Shown here: positions 17,169 to 25,348 of the stretch, one piece after another | Numbering within the stretch: position 1 is the stretch's first letter | Layout of the letters: each line of letters begins with the position of its first letter | From: Thioalkalivibrio sp. HK1 | Lineage (GTDB): Bacteria; Pseudomonadota; Gammaproteobacteria; HK1 | Length of the DNA stretch: 64,000 bases | Direction: 5' to 3' | NCBI GenBank assembly: GCA_000583135.1 | Contig: JFBG01000007.1 | Coordinates: 36,079-100,078 of the forward strand | Translations under genes and position numbers: made by a program | The notes under the pieces: generated by a model | What the model was told of the DNA's origin: nothing | Database searches by the model: none | What the model saw: the letters and a program-made list of their open reading frames with translations, nothing else

Positions 17169-17333
17169 CGATGCGCTTCGATCTTGCACGGGATAAGCGA
17201 CCCCCAAGCTTCGAATCATCGATCGGGATTCGAAGCGGACGACCCGTTCACATATCGACGAAAGCGGCCGACGAGCCTCGGCCGGAACGGGTGCACGCAA
17301 AGGGTATAAGGCCAAAGGAGTGAGGAGAGGATC

Positions 17334-18173
17334 GTGATCTCGCAACCAAGTGCCCAAGTCAGCGACGAGAAAGAGATCATTCTCGATATCAACAATATCG
17401 AGGTGATCTACAACCACGTCATCTTGGTGCTCAAAGGCGTCTCCCTCCAAGTGCCCAAACGCGGCATCACCGCCCTTTTGGGGGGCAACGGTGCGGGTAA
17501 AACCACGACGCTCAAGGCAATCTCGAACCTGCTGCGCTCCGAACGAGGGGAAGTCACCAAAGGCTCGATTCTCTATCGAGGCGATCGAATCGAGGAGCTC
17601 GATCCCTCGACCTTGGTCAAACGCGGGGTGGTGCAAGTGATGGAAGGGCGCCACTGCTTCGAGCACCTGACGATCGAGGAAAACCTGCTGACCGGAGCCT
17701 ATACCCGACAAGACGGAAAGGATGCGATCGCCACCGATCTCGAGATGGTCTATCGCTATTTTCCGCGGCTGAAAGAACGCCGACGCTCGCAAGCGGGATA
17801 TACCTCGGGTGGCGAGCAGCAGATGTGCGCGATCGGTCGAGCCTTGATGAGTCGCCCCGAAACGGTCTTGCTCGACGAGCCATCCATGGGGCTCGCCCCG
17901 CAGCTGGTGGAGCAGATCTTCAATATCGTCAAATCCATCAACGAGAACGAATCCGTCACTTTCTTGCTGGCGGAACAAAATACCAATATGGCTTTGCGCT
18001 TCGCTCACTACGGATACATTCTCGAATCGGGGCGAGTGGTGATGGACGGCCCGGCCTCGCAGTTGAGGGAAAACCCGGACGTCAAGGAGTTCTACTTGGG
18101 GATGTCCGAAAAGGGACGCAAATCCTTCAAAGATGTGCGCAGCTATCGTCGGCGCAAGCGCTGGCTATCATGA
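17334..18173 (+). CDS. ABC transporter ATP-binding protein, LivF type
   Basis: Second ATPase (279 residues) of the importer. The Walker A is GGNGAGKTT, the Q-loop region VVQVMEGRHCFEHLTIEENL, the signature YTSGGEQQMCAIGRAL, the Walker B VLLDEPSMGLAP and the H-loop region LLAEQNTNMAL. The latter two are typical LivF forms. Translation starts at a GTG. An N-terminal 15-residue lead precedes the ATPase core. The gene lies about 245 bp downstream of the binding-protein gene across a strong hairpin and may have a different expression level. Confidence 0.92.
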   Translation: MISQPSAQVSDEKEIILDINNIEVIYNHVILVLKGVSLQVPKRGITALLGGNGAGKTTTLKAISNLLRSERGEVTKGSILYRGDRIEELDPSTLVKRGVVQVMEGRHCFEHLTIEENLLTGAYTRQDGKDAIATDLEMVYRYFPRLKERRRSQAGYTSGGEQQMCAIGRALMSRPETVLLDEPSMGLAPQLVEQIFNIVKSINENESVTFLLAEQNTNMALRFAHYGYILESGRVVMDGPASQLRENPDVKEFYLGMSEKGRKSFKDVRSYRRRKRWLS

Positions 18174-18266
18174 GATCGCTCTTGCCGAACCCGGATCCTC
18201 TTTTTCCGACCCCGATGCGCTCGCAGCCTCTTTGGCCCTTTTGACCCTCTCGATGAGTTCCCTTCG

Positions 18267-19517
18267 ATGAGCCTTGAATACTTCGACCGACTCGAAACCC
18301 GATCGCCCGCCGAGCGCGAGGAAGCGCTCTTTTGCGCCTTGCGCAAATCCCTGCCCGAAGCGATGCGGGCACCGGCCATCGCTCGCTCGCTCGAGGGGAT
18401 CGACCCGCAAGCGATCCAAGATCGCAATGATCTCGCTCGCTTGCCGTTGATCCGAAAATCCGATCTGAGCGAGCTGCAAGCCAAGCATCCGCCCTTCGGC
18501 GGGCTCGCCCCCTTGTCCATCGGCGAATACGCAAGCATCTTCGCTTCCCCGGGGCCGATCTTCGAGCCGATCGATCATCGCCCGGATCCCTTTCGCACCG
18601 CACGGGCGCTGTTCGCCGCCGGGATCCGAAAGGGGGAATTGGTGCACAACGCTTTTTCCTACCACTTCACCCCCGCCGGAGCGATGCTCGAAAGCGGCGC
18701 CCATGCCTTGGGATGCGCGGTTTTCCCCGCAGGTCCCGGACAAAGCGAGATCCAAGTGCAAACCATCGCCCGATTGCGCCCGAGCGCTTGGACCGGCACC
18801 CCTTCTTTCCTTCTCATCCTTCTCGAAAAAGCGGCAACGATGGGCGAGGACGCAAGCTCGCTCGAACATGCCTTGGTTTCGGGCGAAGCCCTGCCCGAAA
18901 GCCTGCGGGCCGCCATCGCCGAGTATCGAGTCGAAACCGCGCAGTGCTATGCGACCGCCGATGTCGGGCTCATCGCCTACGAGGCGCCGATCCCGGGTGC
19001 AGGCGCTCCGGCAGGGATGATCCTCGACGAGGGCATCATCGCCGAGATCGTCAGGCCCGGTACCGGCGATCCGGTGCCCGAGGGCGAAGTCGGCGAAGTG
19101 GTGGTCACCGTTCTCGATTCGAAGTGGCCGCTGGTGCGCCTGGCCACCGGGGATCTCTCCGCCGTGCTGCCGGGGGTCAGCCCCTGCGGGCGTACCAATA
19201 CCCGTATCCGGGGTTGGATGGGGCGTGCGGATCAGACCACCAAGGTCAAAGGGATGTTCGTCCACCCTTCCCAAATCGCTCAGGTCGCGGCGCGACACCG
19301 GGAAATTCTCAAAGCCCGGTTGGTGGTCACCCGCGACAATCACCTCGATACCATGACCTTGCATTACGAGAGCGAGCATCGAGATCAAGGGGTGGACGAG
19401 GCCATCTGCGCATCCTTGCGGGATATCTGCAAACTGCGCGGCGAGACGCTCGCATGCGAACCGGGCTCGCTTCCCAACGATGGCAAGGTGATCGAGGATG
19501 CCCGCACCGACGAATGA
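18267..19517 (+). CDS. Phenylacetate-CoA ligase (PaaK)-family protein
   Basis: Acid:CoA ligase of the PaaK branch (416 residues). It has the N-terminal helical part with LPLIRKSDLSELQ and IFASPGPIFEPI in place of the usual glycine-rich S/T-G-T loop. Later come SGEALPESLRAAI, the VTVLDSKWPLVRLATGDLS motif and the C-terminal IRGWMGRADQTTKVKGMFVHPSQIAQV. These positions match aryl-CoA ligases such as phenylacetate-CoA ligase. The less canonical P-loop makes the substrate and even full activity uncertain. The next gene overlaps its end by 20 bases, so they are translationally linked. Confidence 0.85.
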   Translation: MSLEYFDRLETRSPAEREEALFCALRKSLPEAMRAPAIARSLEGIDPQAIQDRNDLARLPLIRKSDLSELQAKHPPFGGLAPLSIGEYASIFASPGPIFEPIDHRPDPFRTARALFAAGIRKGELVHNAFSYHFTPAGAMLESGAHALGCAVFPAGPGQSEIQVQTIARLRPSAWTGTPSFLLILLEKAATMGEDASSLEHALVSGEALPESLRAAIAEYRVETAQCYATADVGLIAYEAPIPGAGAPAGMILDEGIIAEIVRPGTGDPVPEGEVGEVVVTVLDSKWPLVRLATGDLSAVLPGVSPCGRTNTRIRGWMGRADQTTKVKGMFVHPSQIAQVAARHREILKARLVVTRDNHLDTMTLHYESEHRDQGVDEAICASLRDICKLRGETLACEPGSLPNDGKVIEDARTDE

Positions 19518-20319
19518 ACCCGCGCGCCATCTGCAAACGGGAGACGGAGAGAACTCGCCGGCGGCGACGGCCCCATCCGAACTTAAGTATTCGGATATCG
19601 CTTCGCTGGTCGAAGACGCCGGGCTCGATATACGAGGCGCCTTTCATCCCTTAAAAAGCGATGGGGTGCCGCCTTTTTCCGATGGTCGCTCGGTGGCGAC
19701 CTTGTTCCTGATCGGCAACGAAGGCCGGCGGATGTGGCCTTTTTTCACCGCATCGAAAGAGGCGAGGGATCATCAGGCGCATCCGCTGGATCGCTTCAGT
19801 CGCAGAATCGTTTCCAGGATCGCCGCTCGGCTCGAAGCGGTGGCGCTCTTTCCCTTCGATGGGCCGCCTTGGCTACCCTTTTTGCGCTGGGCGCAAAAAG
19901 CGGGACCCTTATTCCCCTCCCCCATCGGTCCCTTGATACATCCGGTTTTCGGCCTTTGGCATGCCTTTCGAGGGGCGTTGGGGTTCCATCGGCGCATCGA
20001 ATTGCCCGCCGCCGATAGCCAAGCGACGGGAGCCGACGATGATAGGTGGCCCTGCCGAAACTGCATCGAGCGACCATGCTTGAAAGCCTGTCCGGCCGAG
20101 GCTTTCGCCTCAAAGCGCTACGATGCGGATCAATGCACGATGCATCTTCGAAGCGATGCGGGCAAGGACTGCGTCGGCTTCGGATGCCTTGCCCGACGCG
20201 CCTGTCCGATCGGAAAAGCCTTCACTTACTCCCCGTCGCAATCCGAATTCCATACCCGGGCTTTCTTGGCCGCAGCCCCGCCGAGGCGAAGCGATCCATC
20301 GGCTTCGAAGGGCGTGTAA
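19498..20319 (+). CDS. Ferredoxin-like 4Fe-4S protein in the Aor/Liv cluster
   Basis: Protein of 273 residues. The first 170 residues contain conserved aromatic and proline motifs (LFPFDGPPWLPFLRWAQKAG, PLIHPVFGLWHAFRGAL). The C-terminal part has two cysteine groups: C186, C189, C194, C198 (CRNCIERPCLKACP) and C213, C225, C230, C236 (CVGFGCLARRACP). This resembles QueG-like and other bacterial ferredoxin-domain proteins with two [4Fe-4S] clusters. Its function is not established. In this cluster it could transfer electrons to or from the aldehyde oxidoreductase. Its start overlaps the PaaK-like gene by 20 bases. Confidence 0.75.
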   Translation: MPAPTNEPARHLQTGDGENSPAATAPSELKYSDIASLVEDAGLDIRGAFHPLKSDGVPPFSDGRSVATLFLIGNEGRRMWPFFTASKEARDHQAHPLDRFSRRIVSRIAARLEAVALFPFDGPPWLPFLRWAQKAGPLFPSPIGPLIHPVFGLWHAFRGALGFHRRIELPAADSQATGADDDRWPCRNCIERPCLKACPAEAFASKRYDADQCTMHLRSDAGKDCVGFGCLARRACPIGKAFTYSPSQSEFHTRAFLAAAPPRRSDPSASKGV

Positions 20320-20492
20320 AGTCGCACGAGTCGAATGAACGAGGGCTCGAAAATCCGAAAATACGATGCTTGGACCTGCAAGGAGAGATCGAGCATATCG
20401 ATCCTTCATTCGAAAAAAACCGTCTTATCGAATGCCATGAGCGATGCCTTCGCTCCACGAAAGGGATATTGCACGATGACGAGGCACGATCA

Positions 20493-20744
20493 ATGAAAGT
20501 GACGGTGAAGCTCTTCGCCTCGTTGGGGGATTACCTGCCGCAAGGAGCGAAGCGCAATCAGATCGAGATGGAATATCCCCCCGGGACCACCTTGATGGAT
20601 ATCGTGGAGCATCTCAAGGTTCCTCGAGAGCTCGCTCATCTCGTGCTCATCGACGGAGTGTTCGTGCCCTTGGAAGAGCGCTCGACTCGAATTCTGGCCG
20701 AAGGCGAGGAGATCGCGATCTTCCCGCCGGTCGCCGGGGGGTGA
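20493..20744 (+). CDS. MoaD/ThiS-family sulfur carrier protein (AorD-like)
   Basis: Ubiquitin-fold sulfur carrier of 83 residues opening MKVTVKLFASLGDYLP and ending in the diglycine IFPPVAGG, which is thiocarboxylated in MoaD proteins for molybdopterin synthesis. Dedicated MoaD-like genes are common next to tungsten-dependent aldehyde oxidoreductases, which need a bis-metallopterin cofactor. The ATG at 20493 is preceded by GAGG nine bases upstream. It lies about 330 bp before the Aor structural genes. Confidence 0.9.
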   Translation: MKVTVKLFASLGDYLPQGAKRNQIEMEYPPGTTLMDIVEHLKVPRELAHLVLIDGVFVPLEERSTRILAEGEEIAIFPPVAGG

Positions 20745-21071
20745 TCTCGCCCTTGCCGATGGTGTGGAGGGAGAAAAAAGCGATCGCTGCCGATCGACGA
20801 CAATCCGCAATCCGCCTCCACCGACGGCAACCCGCAACCGAAGGATGCTTCGAAAAAAAAATGATAGCGATCTTTCAAACGTGCAACAATCCGATCACCA
20901 CCGCTCGATCGAGGAGGTTTTCGATATCCCCCGATCCTCTTTCAATCCCGTTTTTCTTCGTCGGCACCGATCGGGGATAATCCAAGGAGGATCCAAAAAG
21001 AATCTCGGCAAGGACGATCGAAGAGCCCGAGATCAATCGCTTGGCCTGAATCGATAAGAGGAGATCGATCC
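20745..21071 (+). other. Spacer upstream of the aorABC-type genes
   Basis: 327 bp without a supported gene. A GATAAT at about 20977-20982 is a possible -10 box with a weak -35. AGAGGAG immediately precedes the ferredoxin start. I looked for a molybdenum/tungsten-cofactor riboswitch and did not recognise its core. Confidence 0.4.
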
Positions 21072-21557
21072 ATGCAAAGAGCTCTCAAACTGGAACCGGA
21101 AAAGTGCACCGGTTGCCTGCAGTGCGAATTGGCATGCTCGTACGAGAACGAGGGTGTCTTCAATCCTTCCAAATCGCGCATTCGCGTTTTTACCTTTCAC
21201 TACGAAGGGCGCTTCGCCCCCTACACCTGTACCCAATGCGACGAGGCATGGTGCATGCAAGCCTGCCCCGTCGATGCGATCGTGCTCAACCGGCAGACCG
21301 GATCGAAAGATGTCCTCGCCGATACTTGCGTCGGCTGCAAGGTTTGCACCATCGCCTGCCCCTTCGGGACGGTGAACTACGACGCCGATAGCGGCAAGGT
21401 CATCAAATGCGACCTTTGCGGCGGCGATCCGGCCTGCGCCAAGGCCTGTCCGACCGAAGCCATCACTTGGGTGGATGTCGAGCAACACGGATTGGATCGG
21501 ATGCGGGCTTGGGCGGCGCAGGGTGTGGATCCCGCTCGTCCTCAACCGAGCGTCTAA
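21072..21557 (+). CDS. aorA: Aldehyde oxidoreductase FeS electron-transfer subunit (AorA-like)
   Basis: Polyferredoxin of 161 residues with sixteen cysteines in four groups: CTGCLQCELAC (12-22), CTQCDEAWCMQAC, CVGCKVCTIAC and CDLCGGDPACAKAC. It should therefore carry four [4Fe-4S] clusters. This is the layout of the small subunit AorA of the Aromatoleum aromaticum-type aldehyde:ferredoxin oxidoreductase, which shuttles electrons between the tungsten and FAD subunits. The tungsten subunit gene follows after about 50 bp. Confidence 0.85.
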   Translation: MQRALKLEPEKCTGCLQCELACSYENEGVFNPSKSRIRVFTFHYEGRFAPYTCTQCDEAWCMQACPVDAIVLNRQTGSKDVLADTCVGCKVCTIACPFGTVNYDADSGKVIKCDLCGGDPACAKACPTEAITWVDVEQHGLDRMRAWAAQGVDPARPQPSV

Positions 21558-21607
21558 AACCTCGAACGCCGCTATCGAATCGAAAAAAACAAGAGGAGGA
21601 TGCAGCC

Positions 21608-23458
21608 ATGGGCTGGACCAGAAAAGTTCTGCGAGTGGACTTGCAAGCGCGCACTTGCACCGAGGAGCCCCTCAATATGGAGTGGGCGAACGATTATTTG
21701 GGGCAACGCGGACTCGCCTCCAAATACCTTGCCGAGGAAATCGATCCCAAAGTCGATCCCCTTTCCCCGGGGAACAAGATGATCATGGTCACCGGACCGT
21801 TGACGGGCACGATGGCCTCGACCGGGGGTCGGTATTCCGTGGTCACCAAGAGCCCTCTGACCGGAGCGATCGCCTGCTCCAACTCCGGTGGATTCATCGG
21901 GGCCGAGATCAAAAACGCCGGCTGGGACATGATCATTTTCGAAGGCAAGGCCTCGTCCCCGGTCTACCTCTACCTGGAAAACGACAAAGCCGAGCTGGTT
22001 GCCGCCGACGATCTTTGGGGGAAATCCGTTTGGGAAACGGATCAGCTGCTGCACGGCAAGCATCAGGATCCGAAACTTCGGATCGCCTGCGTGGGTCGCT
22101 CGGCCGAGGCCGGATGCCTCTATGCGTCCATCGTCAACGACCTTCACCGAGCCGCCGGACGATCCGGGGTCGGCACCGTCATGGCCTCCAAGAACCTCAA
22201 AGCGGTCGCCGTGCGAGGCACCAAGGGAGTCTCCGGCATCAAAGATCCCAAGCGCTTCATGCAATCGACCCAAGACGGCAAGAAGGTGCTAAAAGAACAT
22301 GCGGTGACCGGCCAAGGGCTTCCGACCTTCGGAACCCAGGTTCTGATGAATGTCATCAACGAGGTCGGGGCGATGCCCACTCGCAATATGCGGGATGTGA
22401 AATTCGAGGGGGCGCATAAAATCTCGGCCGAAGCCATGGCCGAAAAGCGAGAAAGCGACAACCGGGCGAATTTGGTCACCAATGCCGCCTGCTTCGGCTG
22501 CACAATCGCCTGCGGACGAATCTCGGTGATGGACCAAGGCCACTTCACGATCGAGAACAAGCCTCAATACTGGGGAGCATCGGGAGGGCTCGAGTACGAG
22601 TCCGCTTGGGCCTTGGGCTCCGATACCGGAATCGATGATCTTGAAACCCTCACATACGCCAACTATCTGTGCAACGAGGATGGCATGGATCCGATCTCCT
22701 TCGGGGCCACGGTGGCGGCGGCGATGGAACTTTACGAAACCGGGGCGATCGACGACACGATCACCGGCGGTGTGAAGTTCAACTTCGGCTCCTCCGAGGC
22801 CTTGGCCAAGGCGGCGGAGATGACCGCCATCGGCGAGGGTTTCGGCAAGGATTTGGGCTTGGGTTCGAAGCGTCTATGCGAAAAATACGGGCGCCCCGAA
22901 CTCTCGATGACCGTCAAGGGGCAAGAGTTTCCGGCTTATGACCCGCGCGGCATCCAAGGCATGGGCCTGACCTACGCCACATCGAATCGCGGGGCCTGCC
23001 ATCTGCGCAGTTATACCGTCAGCGCCGAGGTATTGGGGCTGCCGGAAAAGCACGATCCTTTGACGACCGAGGGCAAACCGGCTTTGGTCAAGATCTTTCA
23101 GGATCTGACCGCGGCGGTGGACTCATCGGGTCTTTGCGTCTTTACCACCTTCGCTTGGGGGCTCGAAGACATCGCACCGCAGATCGATTCCGCATGCGAG
23201 GGCGAATGGACGGCGGAGCGTTTGCTGGAGGTCGGTGAGCGGATCTGGAATCTGGAGCGTCGTTTCAATAACCAAGCCGGATTCACCAGCGCGGACGATA
23301 CCCTCCCCCCTCGCTTCTTCAAGGAGAAAGCGAATACCGGTCCCGCCGAAGGCAAGATCTCGGGGTTGGCCGAGATGTTGCCGGAATACTACGATCTCCG
23401 CGGTTGGACACCCGAGGGGGTGCCTTCCAACGAAACGCTGCAACGTCTCAAGCTCTGA
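21608..23458 (+). CDS. aorB: Tungsten-dependent aldehyde:ferredoxin oxidoreductase, catalytic subunit (AorB-like)
   Basis: Catalytic subunit of 616 residues, the usual AOR length, reversibly oxidising aldehydes to carboxylic acids. It opens MGWTRKVLRVDL. Cofactor-binding motifs include GPLTGTMASTGGRYSVVTKSP near residue 63 and DPRGIQGMGLTYATSNRGACH near 445. The [4Fe-4S] ligands match the AOR pattern: C295, C298, C302 (CFGCTIACGR) and C510 (SSGLC). Start 21608 lies close behind GAGGAGG; an upstream in-frame extension would overlap the ferredoxin gene and lacks homology. It sits between AorA-like and AorC-like genes, so an NAD-linked AorABC complex is inferred. Confidence 0.93.
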   Translation: MGWTRKVLRVDLQARTCTEEPLNMEWANDYLGQRGLASKYLAEEIDPKVDPLSPGNKMIMVTGPLTGTMASTGGRYSVVTKSPLTGAIACSNSGGFIGAEIKNAGWDMIIFEGKASSPVYLYLENDKAELVAADDLWGKSVWETDQLLHGKHQDPKLRIACVGRSAEAGCLYASIVNDLHRAAGRSGVGTVMASKNLKAVAVRGTKGVSGIKDPKRFMQSTQDGKKVLKEHAVTGQGLPTFGTQVLMNVINEVGAMPTRNMRDVKFEGAHKISAEAMAEKRESDNRANLVTNAACFGCTIACGRISVMDQGHFTIENKPQYWGASGGLEYESAWALGSDTGIDDLETLTYANYLCNEDGMDPISFGATVAAAMELYETGAIDDTITGGVKFNFGSSEALAKAAEMTAIGEGFGKDLGLGSKRLCEKYGRPELSMTVKGQEFPAYDPRGIQGMGLTYATSNRGACHLRSYTVSAEVLGLPEKHDPLTTEGKPALVKIFQDLTAAVDSSGLCVFTTFAWGLEDIAPQIDSACEGEWTAERLLEVGERIWNLERRFNNQAGFTSADDTLPPRFFKEKANTGPAEGKISGLAEMLPEYYDLRGWTPEGVPSNETLQRLKL

Positions 23459-23566
23459 TAAAGCGGATACCGCCGGCGGGGCTGCGGGCTTTTAAGGGAA
23501 CACCCCTTCTCGCCCCGCTCCGCCGGTCGGATCACAACCGATCCTCACACACCGGAGAGACGAACG

Positions 23567-24910
23567 ATGCGCCACGTGATCATCGGAGCGGGGCCCGCCG
23601 GCGTGATCGCCGCCGAAACTCTCAAAAAAAACGATCCGGCAGCGACCGTCACCATCATCGGGGACGAGCCCGAGCCACCCTATTCCCGCATGGCCATTCC
23701 CTACCTGCTGCAAGAGAATATCCCCGAACAAGGCACTTGGCTGCGCAAGAATCGGGATCACTACGATGCCTTGGGCATCCGTATCATCCGGGATCGAGTC
23801 GAGTCGATCGATCGCAAAGCAAAGAGCGTTGCGCTCCTCGAAGGGGCGGCCGAATCCTACGATCGCCTGCTGATCGCCACCGGCTCAAGGCCGATCAAGC
23901 CCCCGATCGAAGGTATCGATCTGCCGCAAATACATCCTTGTTGGACGCTCGAAGACGCCCGCAACATCATCGCCTCGGCGAAAAAGGACGAGCCGGTGCT
24001 GCTGATGGGTGCCGGATTCATCGGCTGCATCATCTTGGAGGCGCTGGCTCGGCGCGGGGTCGATCTGAGCGTCGTCGAAATGGGGGACCGCATGGTTCCC
24101 AGAATGCTCGACGAAAAGGCGGGGGGCCATATCAAGCACTGGTGCGAGAGCAAGGGCATCGCCGTCCACACCTCCAATCGGGTCGAGCGTATCGAGCGGG
24201 TCAAGGGTAAATGGCCGGGGATCGGCGGCGATTCGAAGCTCGTCGCTCATCTTGCCGATGGCCAAACGATCGAGGCCTCCTTGATCATCCGCGCGACCGG
24301 GGTCCTCCCCAATATCGATTTTCTCGATGGCTCCGGTATCGAGATCGGGAGCGCAAAGGGTATCTTGGTGGACCGCCACTTGCGCAGCAGCGACGAGAAT
24401 ATCTACGCGGCCGGGGATGTGGCCGAGGGAATCGATTTCTCGACCGGCGAGCATTCGGTGCAGGCCATCCAACCGACGGCTGCGGATCACGGACGTATCG
24501 CAGCCCTCAATATGAGCGGAAGGAAGGCCCTCCATCAAGGCTGCGTCAATATGAACGTGCTCGATACCGTGGGGCTGGTTTCATGCTCTTTCGGTCAATG
24601 GATGGGGGTCGATGGCGGCAGCTCGGCGACCTTGGACTCCCCCGAACAATATCGCTATATCAACCTGCAATTCGAAGACGATATCTTGGTAGGGGCCAGC
24701 CTGCAGTTCAAGGTCAAGGAAGATGATGTACCGAGCCCTACCGGGCAACACGGAGTCGGCATCTTGCGGGGGCTGATCCAAAGCCGGGTGCGGCTCGGCC
24801 GGTGGGTGGAGCATCTGCGCGAGGATCCTTCGCGTTTTGCCGAGGCCTACGTTGCGCAATCCCAAGCGGTCGAGGCCAATACCCGGGCCTTCAATCCTCT
24901 CGGGCACTGA
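23567..24910 (+). CDS. aorC: FAD-dependent NAD(P)H oxidoreductase subunit (AorC-like)
   Basis: Pyridine nucleotide-disulfide oxidoreductase fold of 447 residues. The FAD-binding GAGPAG (7-12) is in MRHVIIGAGPAGVIAAE, the NAD-binding site is LLMGAGFIGCIILEAL (about 145-160), and the C-terminal FAD motif is NIYAAGDVAEG. A further C-terminal domain of about 120 residues follows. Placed directly after the FeS and tungsten subunits, it corresponds to AorC, which couples the enzyme to NAD in the Aromatoleum-type complex. A stand-alone ferredoxin/NAD reductase is the alternative. Confidence 0.85.
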   Translation: MRHVIIGAGPAGVIAAETLKKNDPAATVTIIGDEPEPPYSRMAIPYLLQENIPEQGTWLRKNRDHYDALGIRIIRDRVESIDRKAKSVALLEGAAESYDRLLIATGSRPIKPPIEGIDLPQIHPCWTLEDARNIIASAKKDEPVLLMGAGFIGCIILEALARRGVDLSVVEMGDRMVPRMLDEKAGGHIKHWCESKGIAVHTSNRVERIERVKGKWPGIGGDSKLVAHLADGQTIEASLIIRATGVLPNIDFLDGSGIEIGSAKGILVDRHLRSSDENIYAAGDVAEGIDFSTGEHSVQAIQPTAADHGRIAALNMSGRKALHQGCVNMNVLDTVGLVSCSFGQWMGVDGGSSATLDSPEQYRYINLQFEDDILVGASLQFKVKEDDVPSPTGQHGVGILRGLIQSRVRLGRWVEHLREDPSRFAEAYVAQSQAVEANTRAFNPLGH

Positions 24911-25024
24911 ACGAGAGCGACCGAGAAGGCATGCATCGACCTTGGCGGGTGATGCGGACCGTCGGGTGAAGGGGGTACCGGAAAAGCCTTGCTCGATCCG
25001 CCGGATCATCGATACGAAAAGGCC

Positions 25025-25345
25025 ATGAACTGCGATCCTCGTTTCGCCGAAGAACCCCTCGTGATTCGCCGTCGGATGAGCATCACCCGTCGGGAGTTCA
25101 TGCGATCGCTGATACCGGCTATCGCCCCCGCCAAGTTCGAAGAGAGTATCGATGGTCACCTCATCGAGGTCATCGGGGCTCCCGGCAGGGTCGAGATACA
25201 TCTTTCGGATGAGCGAGAGCGACGCCTGGCCTCGCTTCGCCTACCGATCATTGACGTTCGCATCACACTGACCGGCTTCGAGCCGGAGGCGAGGAAACGC
25301 TTTCTTTCCCGATTCGAGCGCGCTTTCCAGCGTGGCGGTGGGTGA
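25025..25345 (+). CDS. Conserved hypothetical protein in the Aor cluster (about 106 residues)
   Basis: Not recognised by function. About 106 residues from the ATG at 25025; alternative starts at 24989 (TTG) and 25076 (ATG) cannot be excluded. It contains SITRREFMRSLIPAIAP, then a charged region and LRLPIIDVRITLTGFEPEARKRFLSRFERAFQRGGG at the C-terminus. The RREFM resembles a Tat motif, but the hydrophobic stretch after it is short, so export is doubtful. The next gene begins four bases after its stop, indicating an operon with the biotin/lipoate-ligase-like gene. A maturation role for the oxidoreductase is only a guess. Confidence 0.65.
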   Translation: MNCDPRFAEEPLVIRRRMSITRREFMRSLIPAIAPAKFEESIDGHLIEVIGAPGRVEIHLSDERERRLASLRLPIIDVRITLTGFEPEARKRFLSRFERAFQRGGG

Positions 25346-25348
25346 TGG

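Noticed and set aside
20745..21071. Possible molybdenum/tungsten-cofactor riboswitch before the Aor genes
   Set aside because: Expected by function, but the conserved core of the known motif was not found by eye.
25076..25130. Tat signal peptide (TRREFM) in the small Aor-cluster protein
   Set aside because: The following hydrophobic stretch is too short and no cleavage site is visible. The motif is probably incidental.
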